DNA of 64,000 nt from an uncultured Prevotellaceae bacterium (lineage in GTDB: Bacteria; Bacteroidota; Bacteroidia; Bacteroidales; Bacteroidaceae), in NCBI GenBank assembly GCA_902776545.1, contig CACYQO010000045.1, forward strand, positions 1 through 64,000. Direction: 5' to 3'. Below the pieces are notes generated by a model. It searched no databases. It was not told where the DNA came from and saw nothing but the letters and a program-made list of their open reading frames with translations. Below are positions 17,956 to 24,748 of the stretch, piece by piece (the first letter of the stretch is position 1; each line of letters begins with the position of its first letter). The translations under genes and the position numbers were made by a program.

Positions 17956-19281
17956 TCAAAAACTGATCTAATTGTCATTGGCGCTGGCCCTGGAGGCTAT
18001 CGCGCCGCTGAATATGCCGCCAAGCAAGGCCTGAAGGTCACGATCTTCGAGGGCGCTGACGTCGGAGGCACCTGTCTCAATGTCGGCTGCATCCCCACGA
18101 AGACCTACGTCCATTCCAAGACCTTCGAAGAGGCTCGTGAACGCATGGCTCAGGTTGTCCCCCAACTCCGTGCTGGGGTAGAGGGTATCCTCTCGCACCC
18201 CAACATCACCCTCATCCGCGAGAACGCCCATTTTGAGAATCTCACAGAAGGGACAGTCCCCGTTGTGAGAATCCAGGCTAGCGGCGAGAGTTATGAAGCA
18301 GACAATATCATTATTGCCACGGGTTCTGAGACGAAATGGTTGCCGATCAAGGGTAAGGATGATCCCCGTGTGGTTGATTCCACAGGTCTTCTCCAACTCG
18401 ACACGCTGCCCAAACGCCTCGCCATCATCGGTGCCGGTGTCATCGGTATGGAGTTTGCGAGTGTCTTCCATCGTTTCGGTTCAGAGGTGACGGTCATCGA
18501 ATACCTGAAGGAGTGCCTGCCAGCCCTCGACAGCGACATCGCCAAACGTCTGCGCAAATACCTGGAGAAGCAGGGCATCACCTTCAAGATGAAGACAGCC
18601 GTAGAGGATATCGCCGATCTTGATGCCGATGTCATCCTCATGGCCACAGGTCGCAAGCCCCGTACCGAGGGCCTGAACCTCGAAGCCTTAGGCATCACCC
18701 TCGCCCCCAACGGCGCCATCTCCGTCGATGATGACTTTGAGGTAATCACAAGGTTCAAAGTTCAAAGTTCAAAGTTCAAAGTCTTTGCTATCGGCGATGT
18801 CAACGGCCGTCAGATGCTTGCCCATGCCGCAGAGGCCCAGGCTATCTATGTCGTCAATCAAATCGTAAATCAAAAATCTGCAAATCGTAAATTTCTCGAC
18901 ATCATGCCTGCCGCAATCTTCACCACTCCCGAAGCTGCCTGTGTAGGACCCACGGAGGACCAGCTCAAGGAGCAGGGCATCCCATACGTCTGCAAAAAGT
19001 CCTTCTGGCGCGCCAATGGCAAGGCCCTCGCCATGAACGCCACAGAAGGAATGCTGAAACTATTCGTTTCCCCTCCTGAGTTAGGAGGGGTGCCCGAAGG
19101 GCGGGGTGGTCTGAAGAACGGTCTCATCCTCGGCTGCCACGCCTACGGCGCTCATGCTGCCGACATCGTCCAAGAGGTCTCCGTTCTGATGTGCAAGCAC
19201 ACCACCATCGACGAACTCGCCGACATGGTACACATCCATCCGACCCTGTCGGAGATACTAAAAAACGCTGCTGAGACATAA
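17953..19281 (+). CDS. lpdA: Dihydrolipoyl dehydrogenase (L protein, E3)
   Basis: FAD/NAD flavoenzyme that reoxidises dihydrolipoyl-H protein. The 442 residues show GAGPGGYRAAEYA (FAD site), the redox pair in GGTCLNVGCIPTK (Cys41, Cys46), an NAD-binding IIGAGVIGMEF (about residue 157), AIGDVNGRQMLAHAAEAQA (about 278) and the catalytic HIHPTLSEI near the C-terminus. Three extra segments are encoded by repeats: about 267-277 (TTCAAAG units), about 302-315 (AATCGTAAAT units) and about 372-388 (a short copy of the palindromic element). All are in frame. The stop TAA comes from an ACATAAG unit. Motifs are intact, so the enzyme is probably active. Confidence 0.93.
   Translation: MSKTDLIVIGAGPGGYRAAEYAAKQGLKVTIFEGADVGGTCLNVGCIPTKTYVHSKTFEEARERMAQVVPQLRAGVEGILSHPNITLIRENAHFENLTEGTVPVVRIQASGESYEADNIIIATGSETKWLPIKGKDDPRVVDSTGLLQLDTLPKRLAIIGAGVIGMEFASVFHRFGSEVTVIEYLKECLPALDSDIAKRLRKYLEKQGITFKMKTAVEDIADLDADVILMATGRKPRTEGLNLEALGITLAPNGAISVDDDFEVITRFKVQSSKFKVFAIGDVNGRQMLAHAAEAQAIYVVNQIVNQKSANRKFLDIMPAAIFTTPEAACVGPTEDQLKEQGIPYVCKKSFWRANGKALAMNATEGMLKLFVSPPELGGVPEGRGGLKNGLILGCHAYGAHAADIVQEVSVLMCKHTTIDELADMVHIHPTLSEILKNAAET
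18752..18783. repeat. In-frame GTTCAAA tandem array in lpdA
   Basis: Four 8-bp units of GTTCAAAG, read as alternating RFKVQSSKFKV because 8 is not a multiple of 3. It sits just before the conserved FAIGDVNG strand. Confidence 0.85.
18856..18895. repeat. In-frame AATCGTAAAT array in lpdA
   Basis: Degenerate units AATCGTAAATC and AAATCGTAAATT, read as NQIVNQKSANRKF. The same family fills the lplA-gcvT gap. Confidence 0.75.
19067..19117. repeat. Palindromic element fragment in frame in lpdA
   Basis: CCCCTCCTGAGTTAGGAGGGG stem, then GGGGTGGTCTGAA box; the distal half is absent. It is translated as SPPELGGVPEGRGGLKNG between FV and LILGCHAYGAH. Confidence 0.85.
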
Positions 19282-19410
19282 GAACATCTTTTTTAGACAT
19301 AAGAACATAAGAACATATTTTGTTTCGCCATGATAGCGCAGCATTTCTGTTCTTATGTTCTTATGTCTAAAAAAACTTCTGTCTAAAAAGTTCTTCTGTC
19401 TAAAAGAATG
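19273..19410. repeat. ACATAAGAACATAAGAACAT hairpin array, copy 3
   Basis: Lies between convergent lpdA and purN. It supplies the lpdA stop on the plus strand (GACATAAG) and the last residues and stop of purN on the minus strand (LLDRRTF, TAG). Its spacer CCATGATAGCGCAGC is like that of copy 2. Confidence 0.82.
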
Positions 19411-19958
19411 TCTTCCACGACCTTGGGGAAGTATTCCATTTCGAGTTGATGTTCCTTCTCCGCGATGTCATCCACCGTATCGTCGGGTGAGAGCGCGACG
19501 CGGTACTGGGCGATGATCTCTCCCGCATCGCAGACGGGTGTCACCCAATGTACGGTCATTCCCGTCTCCGTTTCTCCCGCAGCCTTCACGGCCTCATGCA
19601 CATGATGTCCCCACATTCCCTTGCCACCGTATTTCGGCAGCAGGGCAGGGTGGATATTGATGATTTTATGCGGATAGGCGTCGATGAGGAAGTTCGGTAT
19701 CAGCGGCAGCCATCCTGCCAGGACGATGAAACCGATGTCGTACTTCCTGAGCAGCGGCATCATTACCTCCGGGTCGTTCAGATCGGCCTTGGGTGTCACA
19801 GCCGTCGGCACCCCTAACCGCTCTGCCCTCACGAGGGCATAGGCATCAGGCTTATTACTGACAACGAGGGCGATGTTCACCACCTCCGAGTCCTTGAAAT
19901 ACTTAATCAGGTTCTCGCAGTTCGTCCCGCTCCCCGACACAAAAATTGCTATGTTCAT
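19383..19958 (-). CDS. purN: Phosphoribosylglycinamide formyltransferase (GART)
   Basis: Formylates GAR with 10-formyl-THF, the third step of purine synthesis, and so uses one-carbon units of the kind made by the adjacent glycine cleavage operon. About 191 residues from ATG 19958; a TTG 15 bases upstream is in a repeat. Motifs are FVSGSGTNCENLI, IVLAGWLPLIP, the catalytic INIHPALLPKYGGKGMWG (Asn and His) and VCDAGEII (Asp). The C-terminal LLDRRTF and stop are encoded by the hairpin array. Confidence 0.94.
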   Translation of the reverse strand: MNIAIFVSGSGTNCENLIKYFKDSEVVNIALVVSNKPDAYALVRAERLGVPTAVTPKADLNDPEVMMPLLRKYDIGFIVLAGWLPLIPNFLIDAYPHKIINIHPALLPKYGGKGMWGHHVHEAVKAAGETETGMTVHWVTPVCDAGEIIAQYRVALSPDDTVDDIAEKEHQLEMEYFPKVVEDILLDRRTF

Positions 19959-19965
19959 TCTTTCT

Positions 19966-20051
19966 TTTTGCAACGGACTACAGGACTACAAGACTTTTTT
20001 AGGGAATGCCCCTCATGCATAAAGTCCTTAAGTCCTGTAGTCCTTGCTAAA
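19966..20051. repeat. GGACTACAGGACT-type hairpin array, copy 3
   Basis: Arms CAACGGACTACAGGACTACA and AGTCCTTAAGTCCTGTAGTC flank a 25-base spacer between ddh and purN. The purN-proximal end is TTGCAAAAAG in minus-strand reading, as in copies 1 and 2. Confidence 0.8.
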
Positions 20052-20951
20052 TTATACTAAGTGTTCTATGAGATCAGCGCGGTCGCCGGGGAGCATGTCG
20101 ATGACGGGAATCTCGACCATCGTGTAACAGCCGGGCTGCAGACGCATCGAAGCACGGGCCACGTTGACCAGCACCTGACCTGTCAGGGCGGGGTTGTTGA
20201 TGCTCATATTGAACTCCAAGCGCTGGTTCTGCGTCTTGCCGCTGACACCTTTGCGCACGAGGTTCACGCCGTGACCCATGTCGCGCACATCGTCGACGCT
20301 CTCCACCTGGAACACATGCGTCTCGTCGGAGGCGAAATACGGATCGGCTTTGATGTCCTTCGTCACGTCCTCCAGCTTGGCACCCTCTTCCAGCTCCACA
20401 TATACCATACGGCGGTGGATGCCCTCACCCAGGGGGATGGTCATGCTCAGCGCGTTCTTCACACCTTTCTTGCTGCGAACGCACACGCTGTGGCCCATCG
20501 ACATACCCGGACCGAAGTTCGTGTACGAGAGACCCTTCGGCGCGAGACTCTGCATGAGCGTGCGGACGATGGAGTCAGAGCCCGGGTCCCAGCCGGCAGC
20601 AATCACGCTGACGGTGTTCGTCTCCTGGTTCAGTTTCATCAGTCGCTCACGATAGCCACGGATGTTCGTGTGGATGTCGAACGAGTCGACGGTGTTGATG
20701 CCTAAGGGCAGGATCATGTTGGCATACTCCTCGCACGAGCGGGTGGGGGTGGCGAGGATGGCCACATCGACATCCTTCAGTTCGCGGATGTCCTTCACCA
20801 CGTCATACTGTGCCAGTTCTGCGGGCTTGTTCTCTGCGCCATTGCGGCGTACGATGCCTGCCACTTCGAAGTCGGGGGCCGTCTGTAAGGCCTCCAGAGC
20901 ATACTTTCCGATGTTGCCGTAACCTACGACGGCGGCTCTGATTTTCTTCAT
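20052..20951 (-). CDS. ddh: meso-Diaminopimelate D-dehydrogenase
   Basis: NADPH-dependent reductive amination of tetrahydrodipicolinate directly to meso-DAP, a one-step route to lysine and the peptidoglycan cross-linker. The 299 residues have the Rossmann motif VVGYGNIGKYALEAL (about 9-23), SFDIHTNI, AAGWDPGSDSIVRTL (about 120) and GPGMSMGHSVCVR (about 150), all typical of Ddh. Length is normal. The gene upstream on the minus strand, about 40 bases away, is an exported FISUMP protein with its own promoter. Confidence 0.95.
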   Translation of the reverse strand: MKKIRAAVVGYGNIGKYALEALQTAPDFEVAGIVRRNGAENKPAELAQYDVVKDIRELKDVDVAILATPTRSCEEYANMILPLGINTVDSFDIHTNIRGYRERLMKLNQETNTVSVIAAGWDPGSDSIVRTLMQSLAPKGLSYTNFGPGMSMGHSVCVRSKKGVKNALSMTIPLGEGIHRRMVYVELEEGAKLEDVTKDIKADPYFASDETHVFQVESVDDVRDMGHGVNLVRKGVSGKTQNQRLEFNMSINNPALTGQVLVNVARASMRLQPGCYTMVEIPVIDMLPGDRADLIEHLV

Positions 20952-20990
20952 TTTCTCTATGTCTTTAGTTGGTTGATTTATATAGTCACT

Positions 20991-21662
20991 TTATTGTACT
21001 GCGCGGATGCAGCGACCGCTGAAGCGATTGCTGGAGAGGTTTCCGATGTCCACTTTGACATCCTCGAAATCGAATTCCAGGCACCAGGCCTTGAAGGGAT
21101 TGCCAGAGTAGAGGATTGATGACCAGTAGACACCTTTGACGGCACGGAACTGGACTTCTCCATAGAAGCGGAAGCCCGTGATGGGCAGGAAGATGGAGTT
21201 GCCCGTCTTCTTACCCGTTACCTTATAGCCGTTCACACCGTCCTTCGTGGTCCATTCCCAGGTACACTTGGAAGGGTCGATCAGCTCGTCGAACTCTTCC
21301 ACGGTGGGCATGCGCCATTTGCCACCCCAGTTGGTGTGGGCAGCATCATCGGTGGGAAGCAGCTTGATCACCTTGTCGTTGATACAATATTTCAACAGGA
21401 AGTTGGAATCTCCTTTGCTCCACGCATAGGTGCCCCACGAGTAGTAGTCCTTCGGTTTGATCTCACCCCATGCGAAGTACGTGCCGAAGCCAGAGTCCTT
21501 CTTGGCCCCCACATTCATGTTGGCCCACTTCACACTCAGTCCCAAATCTACGGCCTCCACTCCGTCAGGAGCTTTCGATCCGTCGTCCGTTCCGTTCACC
21601 TTGGCATGGCCGACGGCTCCCAGAAACATGACGGACAGCGCCATTAAGAATAATTTCTTCAT
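20991..21662 (-). CDS. Exported FISUMP-domain protein
   Basis: About 223 residues from ATG 21662 (signal peptide MKKLFLMALSVMFLGAVGHA). The longer frame to 21734 would start upstream of the promoter and is rejected. The body matches the Fibrobacter succinogenes major paralogous domain: VDLGLSVKWANMNVGA, GTYFAWGE, the signature GKWRMPTVEEFDELI, and a C-terminal GRCIRAVQ. These domains have a lectin-like look but their ligand is unknown. Confidence 0.85.
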   Translation of the reverse strand: MKKLFLMALSVMFLGAVGHAKVNGTDDGSKAPDGVEAVDLGLSVKWANMNVGAKKDSGFGTYFAWGEIKPKDYYSWGTYAWSKGDSNFLLKYCINDKVIKLLPTDDAAHTNWGGKWRMPTVEEFDELIDPSKCTWEWTTKDGVNGYKVTGKKTGNSIFLPITGFRFYGEVQFRAVKGVYWSSILYSGNPFKAWCLEFDFEDVKVDIGNLSSNRFSGRCIRAVQ

Positions 21663-21692
21663 ACTTATAACAGTTTTTGTCTTTTGACGCTG

Positions 21693-21700
21693 CAAAGGTA
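21693..21700 (-). promoter_or_regulatory. Bacteroidetes -7 box for the FISUMP gene
   Basis: Minus-strand TACCTTTG followed by CAGC, 31 bases before ATG 21662, with a TTTG about 20 bases further upstream (in ATATTTGGTGGG). Confidence 0.72.
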
Positions 21701-21733
21701 CATTATTTTTTATTTCCCACCAAATATTTGTCA

Positions 21734-22630
21734 TTATTTTAGCTTGACGACGCTTTTCGACACCACCGTCTGTCCCATCGTCTCGGTGGTGGAATCGACC
21801 ACGATGCTCTTCACCCAGCCGTCATCTTGCAGCTCGTAAGTGGCGGTCTCCTTGTGGTCCATCTTCAGCATACTGGTTGACATCAGCTGGTCGATGTTGT
21901 CCTTGATCATCTGGGCCTGATCGGGAGCGGTCTCCTCCACCTGCTTGATGATCGTCTGCTTCATATCGTCCTCCGTCATGTTCATCACCGAGTTGGCGAT
22001 GATGGTCTTGCCGTTGACGAAATACAGGCGCTTCATCTTGATGCCCTCCTTGCTGACGAACTCCTCCTGGCTGCCCGTGGTGATGGTCTTGCCGTTGAGT
22101 GCTAAGGGCGACGTGGCCTCCTGCAGGGTCTGTACGAGACCCTCGACGGTGAGCGACTTGGATATCTGCTGCTTCACGGCGTCCTTGGAAACGACTCCAG
22201 CGAGCTGGGGCATGTCCGCCTTCAGCTGGTCGATGAAGGCGTCTGCCTGCGCGTTGTATTTCGTCTTCACCTCGTCACCGTTCAGGATGTTCTGGATACG
22301 GCCGTCCTTGTCGAGGGCAGCCCGCACCACGGCGTCCTTCAGCATCTCCTGGGCAGCAGCCACCAGTTTACCGGCGATGTTGCCCGGCTCACACTCCGTC
22401 TTCACGTCCGTGACCACCATCTCGAGCACATAGCTGTCGGCGTTGGCGTCGGTGATGGAGTACTTCGAGTCTGCCGTCACCTTCACGTCGCCCTGTCCGG
22501 GAAGCGTGATGGTGGCTTCTGCTGCATACGTTTTTACTGTGCCCTTCTCCATTTTCGGGGCTACTTTCACTTGTGCCTGTAAGGCCATGGCGATTGTCAG
22601 CATCAGGCTGACCATCATGATCTTTTTCAT
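21734..22630 (-). CDS. Exported protein of unknown function (DUF6263-like)
   Basis: The 298-residue secreted protein has signal peptide MKKIMMVSLMLTIAMALQAQ. The mature part is rich in Lys, Asp and Thr, with early beta strands (GTVKTYAAEATITLPG, DVKVTADSKYSIT) and a late helical segment (MTEDDMKQTIIKQVEETAP). It ends in strands (KSIVVDSTTETMGQTVVSK). It resembles the DUF6263 exported proteins of Bacteroidetes, but this is from memory of the pattern only. No catalytic motif is visible. It has its own promoter. Confidence 0.65.
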   Translation of the reverse strand: MKKIMMVSLMLTIAMALQAQVKVAPKMEKGTVKTYAAEATITLPGQGDVKVTADSKYSITDANADSYVLEMVVTDVKTECEPGNIAGKLVAAAQEMLKDAVVRAALDKDGRIQNILNGDEVKTKYNAQADAFIDQLKADMPQLAGVVSKDAVKQQISKSLTVEGLVQTLQEATSPLALNGKTITTGSQEEFVSKEGIKMKRLYFVNGKTIIANSVMNMTEDDMKQTIIKQVEETAPDQAQMIKDNIDQLMSTSMLKMDHKETATYELQDDGWVKSIVVDSTTETMGQTVVSKSVVKLK

Positions 22631-22664
22631 TATTACTATTATTTAGAGTTTATGATTCAGTGTG

Positions 22665-22672
22665 CAAAGGTA
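22665..22672 (-). promoter_or_regulatory. Bacteroidetes -7 box for the DUF6263-like gene
   Basis: Minus-strand TACCTTTG followed by CACAC, about 35 bases before the ATG at 22630. Confidence 0.7.
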
Positions 22673-22711
22673 CGCAATATATTTGAATCAGCCAATAAAA
22701 TCTCCCATTTT

Positions 22712-22880
22712 TTCTCCCCCTAAGTTCTTGGCAGAGCCAAGCGGCAAAGCCGAGCGAGGGGGAGTTAGATGGTGGCTGTGTTTCTCCCCCTAATTAGGGG
22801 GAGATAGGGGGGGTCTGAACGCGGGAAACTGTTCGCTTCTTCAGACCACCCCTTGCCCCTCCTGATCAGGAGGGGAAGAG
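22712..22880. repeat. CCCCTCC/GGAGGGG palindromic element, copy 3, with nested stem
   Basis: Starts CTCCCCCTAAGTTCTTGGCA, with GGCAAAGCCGAGCGAGGGGG, then an extra complete stem CTCCCCCTAATTAGGGGGAG, the GGTCTGAAC box, spacer, TTCAGACCACCCC, and closing stem CCCCTCCTGATCAGGAGGGG. The additional inner stem suggests growth by unit addition. Confidence 0.85.
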
Positions 22881-22974
22881 ATTACCCTCCTGCTCCCGGA
22901 CGCTCGTCGTCGTCATCGCTCTTGGAGAAGGTCCTATTTGTTGCGGTTCGTTTCTCTGAAGTGGATCGCTTTTT

Positions 22975-23161
22975 TGTGCCTGTGACAGATTGTGCCTGTG
23001 ACAGATGCTATCTATTACTTTTATGATGGTTTTATTTTTTTAGTATAGACCCTCAATTTTTCTGTAATTCACTCATTATCAGTTTGATAGACTCCAGTTT
23101 TTGCTGTGAAACATCTGTGACACATTTGTGACACATCTGAAATTCAACATCATCTGTCACA
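22975..23161. other. Cluster of TGTGACA heptamers (iteron-like)
   Basis: Direct TGTGACA copies at 22981, 22997, 23116 and 23127 and an inverted TGTCACA at 23155. The first two are within a 16-bp tandem repeat (TGTGCCTGTGACAGAT). The third and fourth are 11 bp apart, one helical turn. The stretch has no gene. It could be a protein-binding array or remnant origin of a mobile element; function is inferred only from layout. Confidence 0.5.
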
Positions 23162-23220
23162 CAAATCGCCCGTTTAGCCGAATTTGCAATTCGCCAGAAC
23201 CCTGCCATCTGGATAACCAG

Positions 23221-23255
23221 CCTTTATCACGCAATAAGGAACCCTTATTGAAAAT
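23221..23255. repeat. 35-bp direct repeat, copy 1
   Basis: Begins CCTTTATCACGCAATAAGGA and is identical to 23936-23970. It contains an imperfect palindrome around AATAAGGAACCCTTATT. Confidence 0.85.
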
Positions 23256-23329
23256 GAACCAAGCCTTCTATGGTATTTAAAGAAAGTAACCTGTCAACCA
23301 CAAAATTGCATAATTTTTACTTAAAAGAC

Positions 23330-23360
23330 TTGCATTTCTCTTTATTTTTTTGTATCTTTG
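23330..23360 (+). promoter_or_regulatory. Orphan promoter upstream of the 23.4-kb hairpin
   Basis: TTG at 23330-23332 and TATCTTTG at 23353-23360, followed by CAAC, with a 20-base gap. No open reading frame follows. Confidence 0.6.
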
Positions 23361-23364
23361 CAAC

Positions 23365-23455
23365 ATGATAGCGATCAGGCAAGATAAATGATAGCAACTT
23401 TTCGTAAGGAGACGGCTCGGGGCAGACGATTGGATGCCCCGAGCCGTCTCTTCGT
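23365..23455 (+). ncRNA. Candidate small RNA or attenuator ending in a strong hairpin
   Basis: Starts about 7 bases after an orphan promoter. A perfect 16-bp stem (GAGACGGCTCGGGGCA at 23409-23424 with its complement at 23435-23450) and a 10-base loop follow. The downstream T content is moderate (CTTCGTTTG). ATGATAGC occurs twice in the presumed leader. No gene follows closely, so this may be a free-standing short transcript or the terminator of a lost gene. I do not recognise the family. Confidence 0.45.
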
Positions 23456-23647
23456 TTGCCGTTCGCCGATCAATGGTCCGCCTACAGGCCACATCCCGAT
23501 GATATTAACTCATTCTCCCTATTGGATTAATATAATCTCCGTTTTTGCTTAAGCCATCTCTCCAACAGCCTATGAGCAAGGATTCGTGGGCCATCAACTC
23601 GAAGAAGCCGGCAAGGAGTGCATTCATGAGATGGGCCAGGGCTCACG

Positions 23648-23812
23648 ATGTTTACCTACTCCCGTCTTACGATTAACGAAGCGCAGGATCACCGTGACCC
23701 CAGCGACCATGTCATCATAGCCCATGCCATCACCGAGTGTCTTACGCTCCTGTCGAGCGACCAGAAGTTTGCCTTTTACCGCAGTCAAGGACTCGACTTT
23801 TTGGAATACTAA
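23648..23812 (+). pseudogene. Remnant of a PIN-domain (VapC-like) toxin, C-terminal part
   Basis: A short open stretch of 54 codons, closed upstream by a TGA, reads HRDPSDHVIIAHAITE and then LTLLSSDQKFAFYRSQGLD. This is the C-terminal third of PIN-domain ribonucleases, with the conserved Asp residues before HVIIAHA and in SSD. The first two thirds, including the N-terminal catalytic Asp, are missing and no antitoxin gene is readable next to it. It is probably a decayed toxin-antitoxin locus. Confidence 0.65.
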
Positions 23813-23836
23813 CCCGATCACCACTATACAACGAAA

Positions 23837-23879
23837 TTAACCGAGACGGGATTTCAACGATGAAAAAGATGGAGGTGAG
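23837..23879. repeat. TTAACCGAGACGGGATTTCA direct repeat, copy 1
   Basis: A perfect 20-bp core at 23837-23856 recurs at 24679-24698. The following bases are also similar (GATGAAAAAGATGGAGG versus GATGAGAAAGATTGAGG). Together the copies bracket the DUF3791-type gene pair. Confidence 0.8.
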
Positions 23880-23935
23880 CGGGCTTTTTGGGCTCAGATG
23901 TGACCCGACTCACATCACTCCTTATTCTTAACCGG

Positions 23936-24045
23936 CCTTTATCACGCAATAAGGAACCCTTATTGAAAATTAACCGTGCCTTATCGAAAATTAAGCGAGC
24001 CTTATTGATAAATAACCCATCCTTATCGATAATTAAGCGAAACGA
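23936..24045. repeat. 35-bp direct repeat, copy 2, with CCTTAT.GA array
   Basis: Identical to 23221-23255 over 35 bp, then continues as a series of degenerate units: GCCTTATCGAAAATTAAGC, GCCTTATTGATAAATAACC, TCCTTATCGATAATTAAGC. It shows unit-wise expansion of the same motif. Confidence 0.75.
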
Positions 24046-24119
24046 TGCTTCTTCGCCCGCTTTCCGTTAATCTTTGTCACTTTTTCCCCGCGACAGCGGA
24101 TTATTTTCAAAAGATTTCG

Positions 24120-24127
24120 TACCTTTG
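24120..24127 (+). promoter_or_regulatory. Bacteroidetes -7 box for the DUF3791-type pair
   Basis: TACCTTTG followed by CACC, 40 bases before ATG 24168. No clear TTTG is seen at -33. Confidence 0.62.
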
Positions 24128-24167
24128 CACCCGAATATTCAACTTAAATACGTATTTTGATACGATT

Positions 24168-24392
24168 ATGGCAAACAGCTTTACAGACAAGATAGAATGG
24201 ACACTCATCTTCGCGATGGAGTTCGGGCGGCACTTCGGACTGACGCTCAAGCAGGCGTTCAACTACCTGAGCCGCTTCGGTGCCATCAAATTCATCGACG
24301 AGCACTACGACTACTGCCACACGCAGTCTTTCCAGTCGATGGTCAATGATATGGCCGAGTACTGCCATAGGAAAGGAGGGGCGCTGTTATGA
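24168..24392 (+). CDS. Small DUF3791-like protein
   Basis: Seventy-four residues from ATG 24168; longer upstream readings start in the promoter region and are rejected. The pattern WTLIFAMEFGRHFGLTLKQA ... YLSRFGAIKFIDEHYDYCHT ... MVNDMAEYC matches the DUF3791 family of small Bacteroidetes and Firmicutes proteins, in which conserved helix-turn positions precede a YD.LHT-like turn. DUF3791 genes are often next to a DUF3990 gene in a toxin-antitoxin-like arrangement, but no DUF3990 protein is readable here. It overlaps the next gene by four bases (ATGA). Function unknown. Confidence 0.7.
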   Translation: MANSFTDKIEWTLIFAMEFGRHFGLTLKQAFNYLSRFGAIKFIDEHYDYCHTQSFQSMVNDMAEYCHRKGGALL

Positions 24393-24610
24393 ACGAGAAA
24401 GAACAGATGAAACTCGACATGGTGAAGCACCTCGCCCTGCGCCTTGTGGCCGACCAGCCCGGGCTCACGATGGAGCAGGCCCTCGCCACTGTCATCAACA
24501 GCGAAACCTATATGCGTCTGCAGCGCGATGCCACTGGTTTCTACTATCAGAGTCCAGGCTACGTGTACAGCTTCCTCGACAACGAATTGAAAAAGGCGAG
24601 AGTGGCTTAA
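24389..24610 (+). CDS. Small hypothetical protein coupled to the DUF3791-like gene
   Basis: Seventy-three residues starting inside the stop codon of the previous gene, so the two are translationally coupled. It is helical and acidic to neutral with MKLDMVKHLALRLVADQPG, MEQALATVINSETY and YQSPGYVYSFLDNELKKA. The layout (N-terminal helix, MT.EQAL..V.NS..Y, C-terminal helix) is like other small proteins adjacent to DUF3791 genes. No catalytic or membrane motif. It lies between two TTAACCGAGACGGGATTTCA repeats with its partner. Confidence 0.65.
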   Translation: MNEKEQMKLDMVKHLALRLVADQPGLTMEQALATVINSETYMRLQRDATGFYYQSPGYVYSFLDNELKKARVA

Positions 24611-24678
24611 CCACCCAACGACATAACCACTGAATAACGGCGAGAGAGACTTTTATGCACCAATCCAACCGAACGACC

Positions 24679-24720
24679 TTAACCGAGACGGGATTTCAGG
24701 GATGAGAAAGATTGAGGCAC
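24679..24720. repeat. TTAACCGAGACGGGATTTCA direct repeat, copy 2
   Basis: Second copy of the 20-bp core (24679-24698), 842 bp after the first, just upstream of the giant exported protein gene. Confidence 0.8.
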
Positions 24721-24748
24721 TAATGAAACCATCATAAAGAAATAAATT

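Noticed and set aside
22882..23007. Minus-strand short open stretch of about 41 codons ending SKSDDDDERPGAGG
   Set aside because: It could be the tail of a lost gene, but it is low in complexity, starts after a stop within the TGTGACA repeats and matches nothing I recognise.
23277..23492. Minus-strand 71-codon frame across the 23.4-kb hairpin
   Set aside because: It reads through the perfect stem and the opposite promoter; no start signals or domain.
23737..23931. Plus-strand 64-codon frame near the PIN remnant
   Set aside because: It is the wrong frame of the same region; the recognisable PIN sequence is in another frame.
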